From the NCBI GenBank assembly GCA_019421345.1, contig JAHZFL010000015.1, positions 9,352-73,351 of the forward strand: DNA of 64,000 nt, given 5' to 3'. Source of the stretch: Roseburia sp. (GTDB lineage Bacteria; Bacillota; Clostridia; Lachnospirales; Lachnospiraceae). The position numbers were made by a program, and so were the translations under genes. This document shows positions 8,736 through 17,483 of this stretch, piece by piece (the stretch's first letter is position 1; every line of letters starts with the position of its first letter). The notes beneath the pieces were generated by a model. That model was not told the DNA's origin. It worked only from the letters and a program-made list of their open reading frames with translations, and ran no database searches.

Positions 8736-8782
8736 ATTTTACCAATACAACAAATTTTTTTATTTTTTTAAATAAGTTGTAT
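8736..8782 (-). promoter_or_regulatory. Possible tctC promoter overlapped by an AT-rich inverted repeat
   Basis: On the minus strand TGGTAAAAT forms an extended -10 (TAAAAT at 8736-8741), giving a start near 8729 and a roughly 73-nt leader containing the palindrome above. A perfect 7-bp inverted repeat ATACAAC/GTTGTAT (arms 8745-8751 and 8776-8782, AT-only spacer) covers the -35 region, which has no consensus box. An activator site is possible. The rest of the gene-free stretch to 8944 is AT-rich and shows nothing else I can support. Confidence 0.35.
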
Positions 8783-8944
8783 GTTATTTGTCATTTTCTC
8801 CAATATTTGTATTTTCATATTCTTTTTTTCGCTTATTTTATCCAATCGATTTTCATGCACCACCATGAATACGCACAATATTTTTTGTTTTTCATTTGCG
8901 TTTTATAACAATGTGCGTGCTCCTGCTAACACGAAGTATGCTGA

Positions 8945-8984
8945 TATGACATCGGACTGCAGAGCAATTTCCTATGTCATAAAA
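8945..8984 (-). repeat. 40-bp palindromic dispersed repeat, copy 1
   Basis: Forty bases matching the element at 59065-59104 with three differences. TATGACAT...GGA pairs with TCCTATGTCATA around the shared core CAGAGCAATT. Like copy 2, it abuts the T-tract side of a minus-strand terminator (here that of truA). A REP-like or miniature mobile element is the likely nature. Confidence 0.7.
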
Positions 8985-9015
8985 AGGGCTGCGCACTATT
9001 CGTGCGACAGCCCTA
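8981..9015 (-). terminator. Rho-independent terminator of truA
   Basis: On the minus strand GGGCTG(TC)GCAC pairs with GTGC(G)CAGCCC around a short loop, followed by TTTTT. The stem overlaps the truA stop codon at 9013-9015. It closes the ecf-truA transcription unit. Confidence 0.9.
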
Positions 9016-9756
9016 TTCCTGTTCCTCATATACAATTCCCATCATCGTCAGACCGTGCGCTGGAGCCGTCGGTCCGGCGGCGCCGCGGTCGCACGCCGCC
9101 AATATTTCCGCCATATGCTCCGGCTCCCACTCTCCGCCGCCGACGCGGATCAGCGTGCCCGCAATAATCCTGACCATATTATACAAAAAACCGTTTCCTC
9201 TCACCCGGATCGTGATAATGTCATCATTGCGCTCCACCTCACAGGCATAGATCGTGCGCACCGTAGACTTCACCTGTGCCCCGATGGCGCAAAAGCTCTT
9301 AAAATCGTGCTCCCCCACAAGATACGAAGCCGCCTCCTGCATCTTATCTGCCGCAAGCGGATGGTGATAAAAATAAGTATCGAGCCTTCTTGTGGGCATA
9401 CGGAAGGTACGGTTCAAAATGCGGTACTCATAGGTTTTCACGCTGTTTTGATAGCGCGGATGCCAGTCCGGCGGCACCTCGCACGACCCCTGCACGACAA
9501 TGTCCTGCGGGAGCCGCTGGTTTAATGCAAACGAAATCTTATCTGCCGGCATTCTCGTCTGCGTATCAAAAATTGCCACATTCCCCAGTGAATGAACGCC
9601 GGAATCTGTCCGGCTCGCCCCCGTCACCACGATCGGCTCTTTTAAAAGTGCACAAAGCTCCCGATTTAAGACCTCCTCGATCGTAATACCGTTCGGCTGT
9701 ATCTGCCACCCCTTATAGTTCGTGCCGTCATAGGCAACAATCATTTTTACACGCAT
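9013..9756 (-). CDS. truA: tRNA pseudouridine(38-40) synthase A
   Basis: A 247-residue enzyme that isomerises uridines 38-40 in the anticodon stem-loop of many tRNAs. The catalytic aspartate lies in RTDSGVHSLGNVA, the TruA motif; AYDGTNYKGWQ at the N-terminus and FLYNMVRIIAGTL near the C-terminus are further family blocks. The ATG at 9756 is chosen over the upstream in-frame TTG because AGGAG lies about seven bases before it. Last gene of the ecfA1-ecfA2-ecfT-truA run. In most Firmicutes rplM follows directly; here the sulfatase cassette intervenes. Confidence 0.96.
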   Translation of the reverse strand: MRVKMIVAYDGTNYKGWQIQPNGITIEEVLNRELCALLKEPIVVTGASRTDSGVHSLGNVAIFDTQTRMPADKISFALNQRLPQDIVVQGSCEVPPDWHPRYQNSVKTYEYRILNRTFRMPTRRLDTYFYHHPLAADKMQEAASYLVGEHDFKSFCAIGAQVKSTVRTIYACEVERNDDIITIRVRGNGFLYNMVRIIAGTLIRVGGGEWEPEHMAEILAACDRGAAGPTAPAHGLTMMGIVYEEQE

Positions 9757-9766
9757 CAAATTTCTC

Positions 9767-10579
9767 CTACTGCGGCCAGTTTAAAAATGTTCTGCACAAA
9801 AGAACCGCCGCCAGATACAGGACTACGATCACATACGCCGCGCGGTCTCTGCCCTCATAGCGCAGCGGCTTCATCTTCGTGCGTCCGCTGCCGCCGTGAT
9901 AACAGCGCGCCTCCATCGCCATCGCAAGATCGTCTGCCCGCCGGAACGCCGATACAAACAGCGGTACGAGGATCGGGATCATACTCTTTACCTTCTTTAA
10001 CAGGTTTCCACTCTCAAAATCTGCGCCGCGCGCCATCTGCGCCTTCATAATCTTATCCGTTTCCTCAATGAGGATCGGAATAAAACGAAGTGCGATCGAC
10101 ATCATCATTGCGATCGCATGCACCGGAACGCCGATCTTTGACAGAGGCATCAGTGCTTTTTCCAGTCCGTCCGTCAGCTGGTTCGGTGTGGTCGTAAGCG
10201 TCATGATCGACGTTCCAAGGATCAGATAGGACAGACGAACCGCCATAAGCGCCGCATTTTTCACACCCTCTTTTGTAATTTCAAAAACCCAGAAAGATAC
10301 GAGCGTCTCCCCCGGCGTCAGGAAAAGGTTAAAGACCGCCGTGATCAGCATCAGGATCAAAATGGCTTTGAGTCCCTTGACCATAAAACGGAACGGAACC
10401 TTAGAAAGCCGGATCACTGCGATCAAAAATATCGTTGCGATGCCAAACGCCGCCAAACCGCGAAAACAGAACAGCGATATAATATAGATCAGTGTGCCAA
10501 ATAATTTGACACGCGGGTCCAGTTTATGAATGGGCGAATCTGCCGGATAATACTGGCCCAGTGTAATATCTCTCAACAT
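9767..10579 (-). CDS. ecfT: Energy-coupling factor transporter transmembrane protein EcfT
   Basis: A 270-residue membrane scaffold of ECF vitamin transporters. It couples the two ATPases to interchangeable substrate-binding S components. Hydrophobic segments fill the first and last thirds; the cytosolic coupling helices carry Ala-Arg-Gly motifs (AQMARGADF at about 193-201, then MAMEARCYHGG). It lies 10 nt before truA and 21 nt after ecfA2. With no dedicated S component adjacent it is a group II (shared) module; thiT at 38086 is a likely partner. GGAGG precedes the ATG. Confidence 0.95.
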   Translation of the reverse strand: MLRDITLGQYYPADSPIHKLDPRVKLFGTLIYIISLFCFRGLAAFGIATIFLIAVIRLSKVPFRFMVKGLKAILILMLITAVFNLFLTPGETLVSFWVFEITKEGVKNAALMAVRLSYLILGTSIMTLTTTPNQLTDGLEKALMPLSKIGVPVHAIAMMMSIALRFIPILIEETDKIMKAQMARGADFESGNLLKKVKSMIPILVPLFVSAFRRADDLAMAMEARCYHGGSGRTKMKPLRYEGRDRAAYVIVVLYLAAVLLCRTFLNWPQ

Positions 10580-10600
10580 ATGTTTGTTTCCTCCGTACTA

Positions 10601-11479
10601 CTATCTGTGAACGTCCGCGCGCCCCGCGTCAACTCCCGCAAGCGCCTCCATCAGACTTTGCCGCGCCTCCTCCACGGTCGTTGCAGCCGTATTCACCGCA
10701 AGCCCGCGCTCCTTTAGCTCATGCATCAGATATGTCACCTGCGGAGCGGCAAGTCCGACCTGCTCCAGCTCCTTATAATGCAAAAACACCTGACTTGGGG
10801 TATCGTCAAACATGACCTCGCCCTGATTCATAACGATGATGCGCTCCACATATTTTGCCACATCCTCCATGCTGTGTGAGACAAGAATCACCGTGATACC
10901 GCGTTCCTTGTGCATACGCGCCACCAGATCAAGAATTTCATCTCTCCCCGCCGGATCAAGTCCCGCCGTCGGCTCGTCCAAAATCAACACCTCCGGCTTC
11001 ATCGCAAGCACGCCGGCAATCGCCACACGCCGCTTTTGCCCGCCGGAGAGATCAAACGGAGACTGATAATAAAGCGACTCCGGCATTCCGACGCTGCGCA
11101 GCGCCTCAAAGGCGCGCAGTCCCGCTTCCTCCTTTGTCAGCCCCTGATTTCTCGGACCAAAGCATACATCGTCAAAGATCGTCGTCTCAAACAACTGATG
11201 CTCCGGGTACTGGAACACCAGTCCCACGCGGCTGCGCAGCTCGCGCAGATCGAAATCATCCGCATAAATATCCTGCCCGTGAAAATAAATCGTACCGGAG
11301 GTCGCCTTCATCAAGCCGTTTAAATGCTGGATCAGCGTCGACTTTCCCGAACCCGTATGTCCGATGATCCCGATAAACTGTCCTTCCTTGATTTCAAGGT
11401 TAATATTTTTAAGCGCCTGGATCCGGTATGCCGTCTCCTCACTGTATACATAATTGATCTTATCTAAAATAATTGACAT
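10601..11479 (-). CDS. ecfA2: Energy-coupling factor ATPase EcfA2
   Basis: A 292-residue ABC ATPase of the ECF module. Walker A GHTGSGKST, Q-loop VFQYPEHQLFE, signature LSGGQKRRVAIAG, Walker B VLILDEPTAGLDP and the switch histidine in VSHSMEDVA are all intact. The Q-loop FQYPEHQLF form is typical of EcfA2. The ATG at 11479 is preferred to the GTG at 11488, which would leave almost no spacing to the GGGTGG. Forms the asymmetric ATPase dimer with EcfA1 encoded immediately upstream. Confidence 0.94.
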   Translation of the reverse strand: MSIILDKINYVYSEETAYRIQALKNINLEIKEGQFIGIIGHTGSGKSTLIQHLNGLMKATSGTIYFHGQDIYADDFDLRELRSRVGLVFQYPEHQLFETTIFDDVCFGPRNQGLTKEEAGLRAFEALRSVGMPESLYYQSPFDLSGGQKRRVAIAGVLAMKPEVLILDEPTAGLDPAGRDEILDLVARMHKERGITVILVSHSMEDVAKYVERIIVMNQGEVMFDDTPSQVFLHYKELEQVGLAAPQVTYLMHELKERGLAVNTAATTVEEARQSLMEALAGVDAGRADVHR

Positions 11480-11502
11480 CCATTCCACCCTTATGCCTTA
11501 TC

Positions 11503-12366
11503 TCATGCAGTAATCTGCGCTTCCTTCAGCAGCGCCTCCACCAGTTCTTCCCTGCGCAGAATGCCGATCGGAATATGAAGCCCCGACTGCCGGAGCATAT
11601 CTGCCAGAATCGTAACCTGCGGAACATCCAGACGGTATTCCTTTAATTTTCCCACCTGCGAAAAAATCTCACGCGGTGTTCCCTGCATCACAACCTTGCC
11701 CTGATCCATTACGATCACCTTGTCCGCATCAACAACCTCCTCCATATAGTGTGTGATCAAAAGTACTGTCACACCCTTTTTTCGATTCAGCTCATGCGCC
11801 GTTTGCAGAACCTCACGCCGTCCGTTTGGGTCAAGCATCGCTGTCGGCTCGTCCAGCACGATACATTTCGGCTGCATCGCCACTACGCCCGCAATCGCCA
11901 CACGCTGCTTTTGTCCGCCGGAAAGCTTGTTCGGAGAATGATGGCGATACTTTAACATCCCGACCGCGCCGAGACTTTCCTCGACACGACGCCAGATCTC
12001 GTCCGTCGGCATACCGATATTCTCCGGTCCAAAGCCCACATCCTCCTCCACAACACTCGCGATGATCTGATTATCGGGATTCTGGAACACCATACCCGCC
12101 GTCTGACGCACGGCAAGCACATTTTCCTCTTTTGAAACGTCCTTGCCGTCTACCCAGAGCGTTCCCTCTCCCGGCGCAAGGAGGGCGTTGATGTGCTTTG
12201 CCAGCGTTGACTTCCCCGAACCATTGTGACCGAGCACCGCGATAAATTCCCCTTCCTTCACGTCAAGATCCACATGGTCAAGCGCCGTGGCGATCGACTC
12301 TACATTGCCCTCCTCGTCGCGTCTGATATATTCATGAACCAGTTGTCTAGCCTTGATAATTCCCAT
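11503..12366 (-). CDS. ecfA1: Energy-coupling factor ATPase EcfA1
   Basis: A 287-residue ABC ATPase, partner of EcfA2. It has Walker A GHNGSGKST, Q-loop VFQNPDNQIIA (the EcfA1-type form), signature LSGGQKQRVAIAG, Walker B CIVLDEPTAMLDP and LITHYMEE. It lies 23 nt before ecfA2 and 4 nt after trmL, so all are probably co-transcribed. In most Firmicutes rplQ precedes this gene; here trmL does. Confidence 0.94.
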   Translation of the reverse strand: MGIIKARQLVHEYIRRDEEGNVESIATALDHVDLDVKEGEFIAVLGHNGSGKSTLAKHINALLAPGEGTLWVDGKDVSKEENVLAVRQTAGMVFQNPDNQIIASVVEEDVGFGPENIGMPTDEIWRRVEESLGAVGMLKYRHHSPNKLSGGQKQRVAIAGVVAMQPKCIVLDEPTAMLDPNGRREVLQTAHELNRKKGVTVLLITHYMEEVVDADKVIVMDQGKVVMQGTPREIFSQVGKLKEYRLDVPQVTILADMLRQSGLHIPIGILRREELVEALLKEAQITA

Positions 12367-12370
12367 TCCG

Positions 12371-12874
12371 TCAATCCTCCCAGCGCAGTCTGTGCAGCTC
12401 CCCCTGCGTTTTCATATGGTCAAAGCCGTTCTGCCGCAGCGCCTCATAAAGCACGATCGCCGCAGAATTAGACAGATTCAGGGAGCGCGTCTCCCCGATC
12501 ATCGGAATCCGCACACAGTATTCTTCATTTTCCTTTAAAATTTCTTCCGGGATTCCGGCGCTCTCTTTTCCGAATACAAGATAGCAGTCCGGCTCATATA
12601 CTGCCTCCGTATAGACCCTGCGCGCCTTTGTCGTTGCAAAATAAAGCTTTGCGTGCGGATTCCTTTCACAAAAATCCTGCCAGTTGACATAGGTCGTCAC
12701 GTCAAGCTCCTTCCAATAATCCATGCCGGAACGGCGGATCGCCTTTTCATCCAGCCGAAAACCAAGCGGCTCGATGAGATGAAGCCTTGTGCCCGTCGCC
12801 ACACAGGTACGCCCGATATTTCCCGTATTTGCCGGAATCTCCGGCTCGTATAATACAATATTTAACTCTGCCAT
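12371..12874 (-). CDS. trmL: tRNA (cytidine/uridine-34 2'-O)-methyltransferase TrmL
   Basis: A 167-residue SPOUT-class methyltransferase that 2'-O-methylates the wobble base of tRNA-Leu isoacceptors. The trefoil-knot motifs are present: PANTGNIGRT (motif 1), LVFGKESAGIP (motif 2) and IPMIGETRSLNLSNSAAIVLYE (motif 3, SAM pocket). Length matches the minimal TrmL fold without extra RNA-binding domain. AAAAGGAAAA precedes the ATG. Confidence 0.94.
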   Translation of the reverse strand: MAELNIVLYEPEIPANTGNIGRTCVATGTRLHLIEPLGFRLDEKAIRRSGMDYWKELDVTTYVNWQDFCERNPHAKLYFATTKARRVYTEAVYEPDCYLVFGKESAGIPEEILKENEEYCVRIPMIGETRSLNLSNSAAIVLYEALRQNGFDHMKTQGELHRLRWED

Positions 12875-12916
12875 TTTTCCTTTTCCTAATCTGCGCCGGA
12901 TACACGGCGCTCCGAG

Positions 12917-14086
12917 CTATTTTCTGCTGCGCAGCTCTGCGACAAATGCCTCCATACGATCCATCGCAAGCTTTAAATTCTTCAATGAATATGCATAGGA
13001 AATACGGATAAAGCCCTCGCCGCAGCTTCCGAACGCCGTCCCCGGCACGACTGCAAGCTTCTGTGCGTTTAACAGCTCCGTAGCAAACTCCTCCGAGGTC
13101 ATGCCAAATTCCCGAATGCACGGAAATACATAAAATGCTCCGAACGGCTCAAAGCAGGAAAGCCCCATCTCCTTAAAACGATGCAAAAGATAGCGCCGTC
13201 TGCCGTTGTATTCCTCGCGCATTCCCGCAACATCCGCGTCTCCGTCCCGCAGCGCTGCAACCGCCGCATACTGGCTTGTCGTCGGCGCGCACATGATCGC
13301 GTACTGATGAATCTTTAACATTTGCTCAATGATCCTCTTAGGACCGCACACATAGCCGAGTCTCCAGCCCGTCATCGCATGAGATTTGGAAAATCCGTTG
13401 ATGACAAGCGTCCGCTCACGCATCCCGGAAAGCCCCGCAATCGAAACATGATTCTCAAGATAGGTAAGATCCGCATAAATCTCATCACTGAGCACAAACA
13501 GATCGTGCCGCAAGATCACCTCTGCAATCGCCTCTAAATCGGCGCGCTCCATAACTGCCCCCGTCGGGTTATTGGGAAACGGAAGCACCAGAAGCTTTGT
13601 TTTCGGAGTGATCGCAGCCTCAAGCTCCTCCGCCGTCAGACGGAACTGATTTTCTTCCTTTAGCTCGATCACTACCGGCGTACCGCCCGCCAGCACGGCG
13701 CACGGCAGATAAGAAACATAGCTCGGCTGCGGGATCAGCACCTCGTCTGTAGGGTCTAGCATAGCACGCATCGCAATATCGATCGCCTCGCTGCCGCCGA
13801 CGGTAATCAAAATCTCATCATCCGGATCGTAGCTTAAGCCATAACGTCTCGTCAGATAACGGTCGATCTCAACCTTAAGCTCCTTTAAGCCGGCATTCGA
13901 CGTATAATGCGTCTTGCCCTTTTCCAGAGAATAAATACCCTCATCCCGGATGTGCCACGGCGTATCAAAGTCCGGCTCGCCTACACCAAGAGAGATTGCG
14001 TCCTTCATCTCACTTACAATATCAAAAAACTTGCGGATACCGGACGGCTGGATATTTACAATCGTTTTATTTAATGGGTCTCTCAT
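12917..14086 (-). CDS. Class I/II pyridoxal-phosphate aminotransferase
   Basis: A 389-residue fold-type I aminotransferase, probably cytosolic. The PLP lysine lies in GFSKSHAMTGWRLGY; NNPTGA and SDEIYADLTY provide the pyridine-ring contacts, and the C-terminal FIRISYA arginine binds the substrate carboxylate. Resembles aspartate/aromatic aminotransferases (PatA/AspC-like). Its start overlaps the stop of the Lrp-family gene by four bases, a pairing that suggests Lrp-controlled amino acid metabolism. Exact amino acid specificity is not readable. Confidence 0.92.
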   Translation of the reverse strand: MRDPLNKTIVNIQPSGIRKFFDIVSEMKDAISLGVGEPDFDTPWHIRDEGIYSLEKGKTHYTSNAGLKELKVEIDRYLTRRYGLSYDPDDEILITVGGSEAIDIAMRAMLDPTDEVLIPQPSYVSYLPCAVLAGGTPVVIELKEENQFRLTAEELEAAITPKTKLLVLPFPNNPTGAVMERADLEAIAEVILRHDLFVLSDEIYADLTYLENHVSIAGLSGMRERTLVINGFSKSHAMTGWRLGYVCGPKRIIEQMLKIHQYAIMCAPTTSQYAAVAALRDGDADVAGMREEYNGRRRYLLHRFKEMGLSCFEPFGAFYVFPCIREFGMTSEEFATELLNAQKLAVVPGTAFGSCGEGFIRISYAYSLKNLKLAMDRMEAFVAELRSRK

Positions 14087-14565
14087 GGTATCATCTGTAT
14101 CCTTTCGTCTTTGGTCTGCTCCGCGATCACCGTTCCGTGATCCTTATATTTCTTTAAAATAAAATTCGTCTTTGTGCTGAGCACCGAATCAAGCGCGGAC
14201 AGCTTATCCGAAACAAACTGCGCCACATCGCGCAGCGTCTTTCCCTCAAGCGTCACCATAAAGTCAAAGCCGCCGGAAATCAGATACACCGAGTTCACCT
14301 CAGGATAATTATAAATGCGCTCCGCCACCTTATCAAAGCCCATCCCCCGCTGCGGCGTCACACGCACCTCGATCATCGCCGTCACCTTGTCGATTCCAAC
14401 CTTGTCCCAGTCAATGATCGTGTGATAACCGCAGATGACATGCTCCGCCTCCATACGCTCAAGCTCATTAAGCACCGCCGCCTCATCAACCCCAAGCATG
14501 ATCGCCAGCTCCTTTAGATCAATACGGCTGTTTTTCTCAATAAATGTCAATATCTTCTCTCTCAT
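14083..14565 (-). CDS. Lrp/AsnC family transcriptional regulator
   Basis: A 160-residue regulator with an N-terminal HTH (NSRIDLKELAIMLGVDEAAVLNELERME) and a C-terminal RAM ligand-binding domain (about 70-145, with YLISGGFDFMVTLEG). These bind amino acids and control transport and metabolism. The ATG at 14565 has GGAGG five bases before it; an in-frame ATG at 14577 is less well spaced. The stop overlaps the aminotransferase start, so the latter is a likely target. Confidence 0.92.
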   Translation of the reverse strand: MREKILTFIEKNSRIDLKELAIMLGVDEAAVLNELERMEAEHVICGYHTIIDWDKVGIDKVTAMIEVRVTPQRGMGFDKVAERIYNYPEVNSVYLISGGFDFMVTLEGKTLRDVAQFVSDKLSALDSVLSTKTNFILKKYKDHGTVIAEQTKDERIQMIP

Positions 14566-14582
14566 TGTTGCCTCCATTCCCT

Positions 14583-15563
14583 CTACACCTTATAAAGCTC
14601 ATCCGTCTTGGGCGGTTCTAAGAACCTCCGCTCATCCTCATTGAGCAGCACACGGTCATTTCCCTCTGTTGCCTTGCCGATAATCGACGCGCAAATCCCC
14701 GCCTTCTCAAGCTCCCGCTGCAAGGTCATACCATTCTCCGCAGCCATCAACATGCAGCCGCTTGAAATCAACTGATACGGATTGATGCCGAAAAACTCAC
14801 AGACCTCCACTGTTTCCTGCCGGATCGGAATCTTCTTCACATCAATCTCAAGACCAACGCCGGAAGCCTCTGCCATTTCCCAGAGTGCACCGAAAATGCC
14901 GCCCTCCGTCACATCGTGCATCGCGCAAACACCGCACCGGACGGCAATCTCTGCCTCCGGGAGCACGGACAGAAAGCAGTCCAATCCCTTTGCGCTTTCG
15001 ATAAACGGCACGGAAAACCGCTCGCGCAGCCTCTCCTCCTGCTCCTTTGCGATGATCGACGTTCCCTCGATCCCGATCCACTTTGTCACGAGAATATCCA
15101 TTCCCGCTCTTGCGCCTGCCGTAGATATGACTTTTCCGTCCTTGACCTTTCCGACGCCGCAGACAGTGATGATCGCCTGATTAACTGCCGCGGTCACCTC
15201 CGTATGCCCGCCCATGACCTGCACGTCCGCCGCCTGACACGCCTCCTCGACCTGCGCCATGATCTCCTTTAATCCTGCTTCGGTCGTATCTTCCGGCAGC
15301 AAAATCGTAAGCAGAACGCCGATCGGCGCAGCTCCGGCGCTTGCCAGATCATTTAAGGTGATCTGGATTGCCAGCTTGCCTATATCCTCCACGGTTCCGG
15401 TGATCGGATCAGTCGACAGCACGAACATCTCGTCCGCGGCAAGCTTGACCGCGGCGCAATCCTCTCCGACGCCGGCGCCCAAGACTACCTCCTGCCGTTT
15501 CGTATGCAGTTGCTTTAACACACTGCGCTTTAACACGTTTTCCGGTATTTTTCCTATTTTCAT
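14583..15563 (-). CDS. AIR synthase-related protein (HypE/PurM/ThiL superfamily)
   Basis: A 326-residue ATP-binding protein of the PurM/HypE/SelD/ThiL fold. The N-terminal half has GAGVGEDCAAVKL and LSTDPITG, which form the Mg-ATP site, and MGGHTEVT; the C-terminal half has MHDVTEGGIFGALWEMAEASGVG, the HypE-like glycine-rich motif. True HypE ends in PRIC for carbamoyl transfer; this one ends in DELYKV, so it is not a canonical hydrogenase maturase. Stand-alone members are common in clostridia with no assigned substrate. Likely first gene of the unit running to truA. Confidence 0.8.
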   Translation of the reverse strand: MKIGKIPENVLKRSVLKQLHTKRQEVVLGAGVGEDCAAVKLAADEMFVLSTDPITGTVEDIGKLAIQITLNDLASAGAAPIGVLLTILLPEDTTEAGLKEIMAQVEEACQAADVQVMGGHTEVTAAVNQAIITVCGVGKVKDGKVISTAGARAGMDILVTKWIGIEGTSIIAKEQEERLRERFSVPFIESAKGLDCFLSVLPEAEIAVRCGVCAMHDVTEGGIFGALWEMAEASGVGLEIDVKKIPIRQETVEVCEFFGINPYQLISSGCMLMAAENGMTLQRELEKAGICASIIGKATEGNDRVLLNEDERRFLEPPKTDELYKV

Positions 15564-15597
15564 CTATCCGCTCCAAATATCATCCTTCATGGTATTT

Positions 15598-15624
15598 AAG
15601 GCTGTCTCGTTGCGAGGCAGCCTT
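15598..15624. terminator. Hairpin between the VanW gene and the AIR-synthase-related gene
   Basis: AAGGCTGTCTCG and CGAGGCAGCCTT form a stem of seven plus four pairs with one mismatch and a three-base loop. There is no strong T-run on either side, so it is a weak terminator or processing hairpin after the vanW-like gene. Confidence 0.55.
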
Positions 15625-15642
15625 ATTACGTTCAATTTTCTG

Positions 15643-17187
15643 TTATTGTCCTGCCGGAGGCTGACCTGCGTCTGCCGGCGGTGCCGCGGGCGGCTGGCTG
15701 CCGTCTACCGGCGGTGCCGGCGGAGGCGTCGGATTTAAGATCGCATTTGCACTCGCGGTATAAGGAGATACCGCCGCGTAAATCGTAGCCTCATCTCCGG
15801 TCGCGATCGCCGCCCCGATCGTTGCGGCAACATTTGCATCCGGCGTCGCAGTGCCGACATTTACGATCTTTGGCGATGCCCGGTAAGTGCTCTTATTGAA
15901 CACCTCACGGCTTTCCTCCACACCGTCTACCGTAACAACCTTCCACAGTCTTGCTACATATCCGACGTGCGAGCCCTGCGCCACCCCGATATATCCGACC
16001 GGATGTGATGTCGCAACAAACTGAACTCCCGGATCCTGTCTTGATACGATCTCACTCTCGTAAGTCACCACGCGGTTTTTCGGTCTCGTCTCATCTCCGT
16101 AAATATTAAAATAAAGGTCTTTCCCGACCGTATAGCCCTCGATATAAATCGGGCTGTCATAATTATTGACAAAGCAAAGGTCCTTATAATCTCCTGCAAT
16201 CGCCGCATCCATAGACGGCTTGACATAGCCTACGACCATAGAGTGATTAAAGCGCTCTGTAATCTCAAGCTCCGCCAGGATCACTGCGTTATACAGGGTA
16301 GTAGAGACCTGACACACACCGCCGCCGTAAGACTCTACCGTCTGCCCGTTCTCATAGGCGCCCGCCAGCTTATAGCCCATAGACGCATCCAGCGGTCCAA
16401 TCGCGTCCGCAACGGAAAATTCCTCGCCCGGATACAAAACCGTACCGTCGATCAGCTCCGCCGCAAGCGTAATATTCGCACAGCGGTTTGCATTGGAATC
16501 CTTATAATTTGTGCTGTAGCCGCCCAGCAGATCCTCAATGACAGACAGCTCCTCCTTACTACCGCGGGGTTCTACGATCTTTGCCACCAGCGGAAGTTCT
16601 GCAGCCGCTCCGTCCCATTCCTCTCTCACAAACGAAGTGATAGCGGCTGCCGATTCCTTGACGTTCACGGCAATCCCCTGCTCCCCCGGCACAAACACAA
16701 AGCTGCCGTTTTTGCGCTCCAGACCGTTGTCTACCGCCTCCTGATCCAGCTCCTTCGCCTTCTCCTCCAATACCTCTGCAACCTTGGCATGGTCGACGGA
16801 GAGACGCAGCTCGATCACCTTCTCCCCCTGCTCTAAGTCCTTCTTATCCTTATATCTCTTAATAAGATTCCCGCTTCTACCAACATCCAGAGCCGCATCG
16901 ATAATACTCATGTCCGAAAAGGAAACTCCAAGCTCCTCTCCCGTCACCTCCACGCTCTTGCCGCCCACCGACAGCGTAAGCTCCGCACTGTCCGCTTCCT
17001 GCACATAGGTATCCACTGCATCCGCGGCTTCCTCTCTCGTCATGCCGCCTACATAAATGCTTCCTATATAGACGCCCTCTGCGATCGTCTCGCTCTCCGC
17101 TGCCTGTGCAGTGACCGGAATCGCCAAAAGCAGACCTGCAAATACCGCCGCTTTCGGCAGCATCAAACATCTGTTTTTCTTCTTCAT
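15643..17187 (-). CDS. Secreted VanW-domain protein with peptidoglycan-binding-like region
   Basis: A 514-residue exported protein. A signal peptide ends near TAQAAE (about residue 30). Residues about 60-250 resemble the PG_binding_4 region usually found before VanW. Residues about 255-390 form the VanW domain (YPGEEFSVADAIGP, GGGVCQVSTTLYNAV, NHSMVVGYV). A G5-like segment about 395-445 follows, and the tail is a Pro/Ala/Gln-rich low-complexity extension of about 30 residues. VanW proteins occur near vancomycin-resistance loci but are widespread, and their biochemical role is not established. AGAGGGGAAAGA precedes the ATG. Confidence 0.88.
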   Translation of the reverse strand: MKKKNRCLMLPKAAVFAGLLLAIPVTAQAAESETIAEGVYIGSIYVGGMTREEAADAVDTYVQEADSAELTLSVGGKSVEVTGEELGVSFSDMSIIDAALDVGRSGNLIKRYKDKKDLEQGEKVIELRLSVDHAKVAEVLEEKAKELDQEAVDNGLERKNGSFVFVPGEQGIAVNVKESAAAITSFVREEWDGAAAELPLVAKIVEPRGSKEELSVIEDLLGGYSTNYKDSNANRCANITLAAELIDGTVLYPGEEFSVADAIGPLDASMGYKLAGAYENGQTVESYGGGVCQVSTTLYNAVILAELEITERFNHSMVVGYVKPSMDAAIAGDYKDLCFVNNYDSPIYIEGYTVGKDLYFNIYGDETRPKNRVVTYESEIVSRQDPGVQFVATSHPVGYIGVAQGSHVGYVARLWKVVTVDGVEESREVFNKSTYRASPKIVNVGTATPDANVAATIGAAIATGDEATIYAAVSPYTASANAILNPTPPPAPPVDGSQPPAAPPADAGQPPAGQ

Positions 17188-17335
17188 TCTTTCCCCTCTG
17201 ATTTTTTCTGTGCGCCCACCATGCGCTATTTTCCCATATTTCCGTTACTTTCGTCTTATTTTAACATACCCGCTTTCTTTTTCAAGATGCAGAACCACGA
17301 ATATATTTGACGCGCCCTGTTATTTTTAGTATATT

Positions 17336-17440
17336 TTACATGAACGCTGTCAGTATCGTTGTAAGCAGCATCGTTCCTACGATCACAACGATGACCGCTG
17401 CCAGCAGTTTACGGTTTTTCTTTTTACCAAAATCGTACAT
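17336..17440 (-). CDS. Small single-pass membrane protein, 34 residues
   Basis: A complete short gene: GGAGG five bases before ATG, 34 codons and TAA. The peptide begins MYDFGKKKNRKLLAAV and continues with one hydrophobic helix, VIVVIVGTMLLTTILTAFM. A basic, Lys-rich N-terminus before a single helix predicts N-in topology. It resembles the tiny DUF4044-type proteins of Firmicutes, but that assignment is tentative. It lies between the VanW gene (same strand) and the divergent gene at 17484. Confidence 0.65.
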   Translation of the reverse strand: MYDFGKKKNRKLLAAVIVVIVGTMLLTTILTAFM

Positions 17441-17483
17441 AGTTTCCTCCATTTGCCATAATTACCACAAGAAAGGATTGCTT

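Noticed and set aside
14583..15563. HypE hydrogenase maturation protein
   Set aside because: The C-terminal Cys needed for carbamoyl transfer is absent and no hydrogenase or other Hyp gene is nearby.
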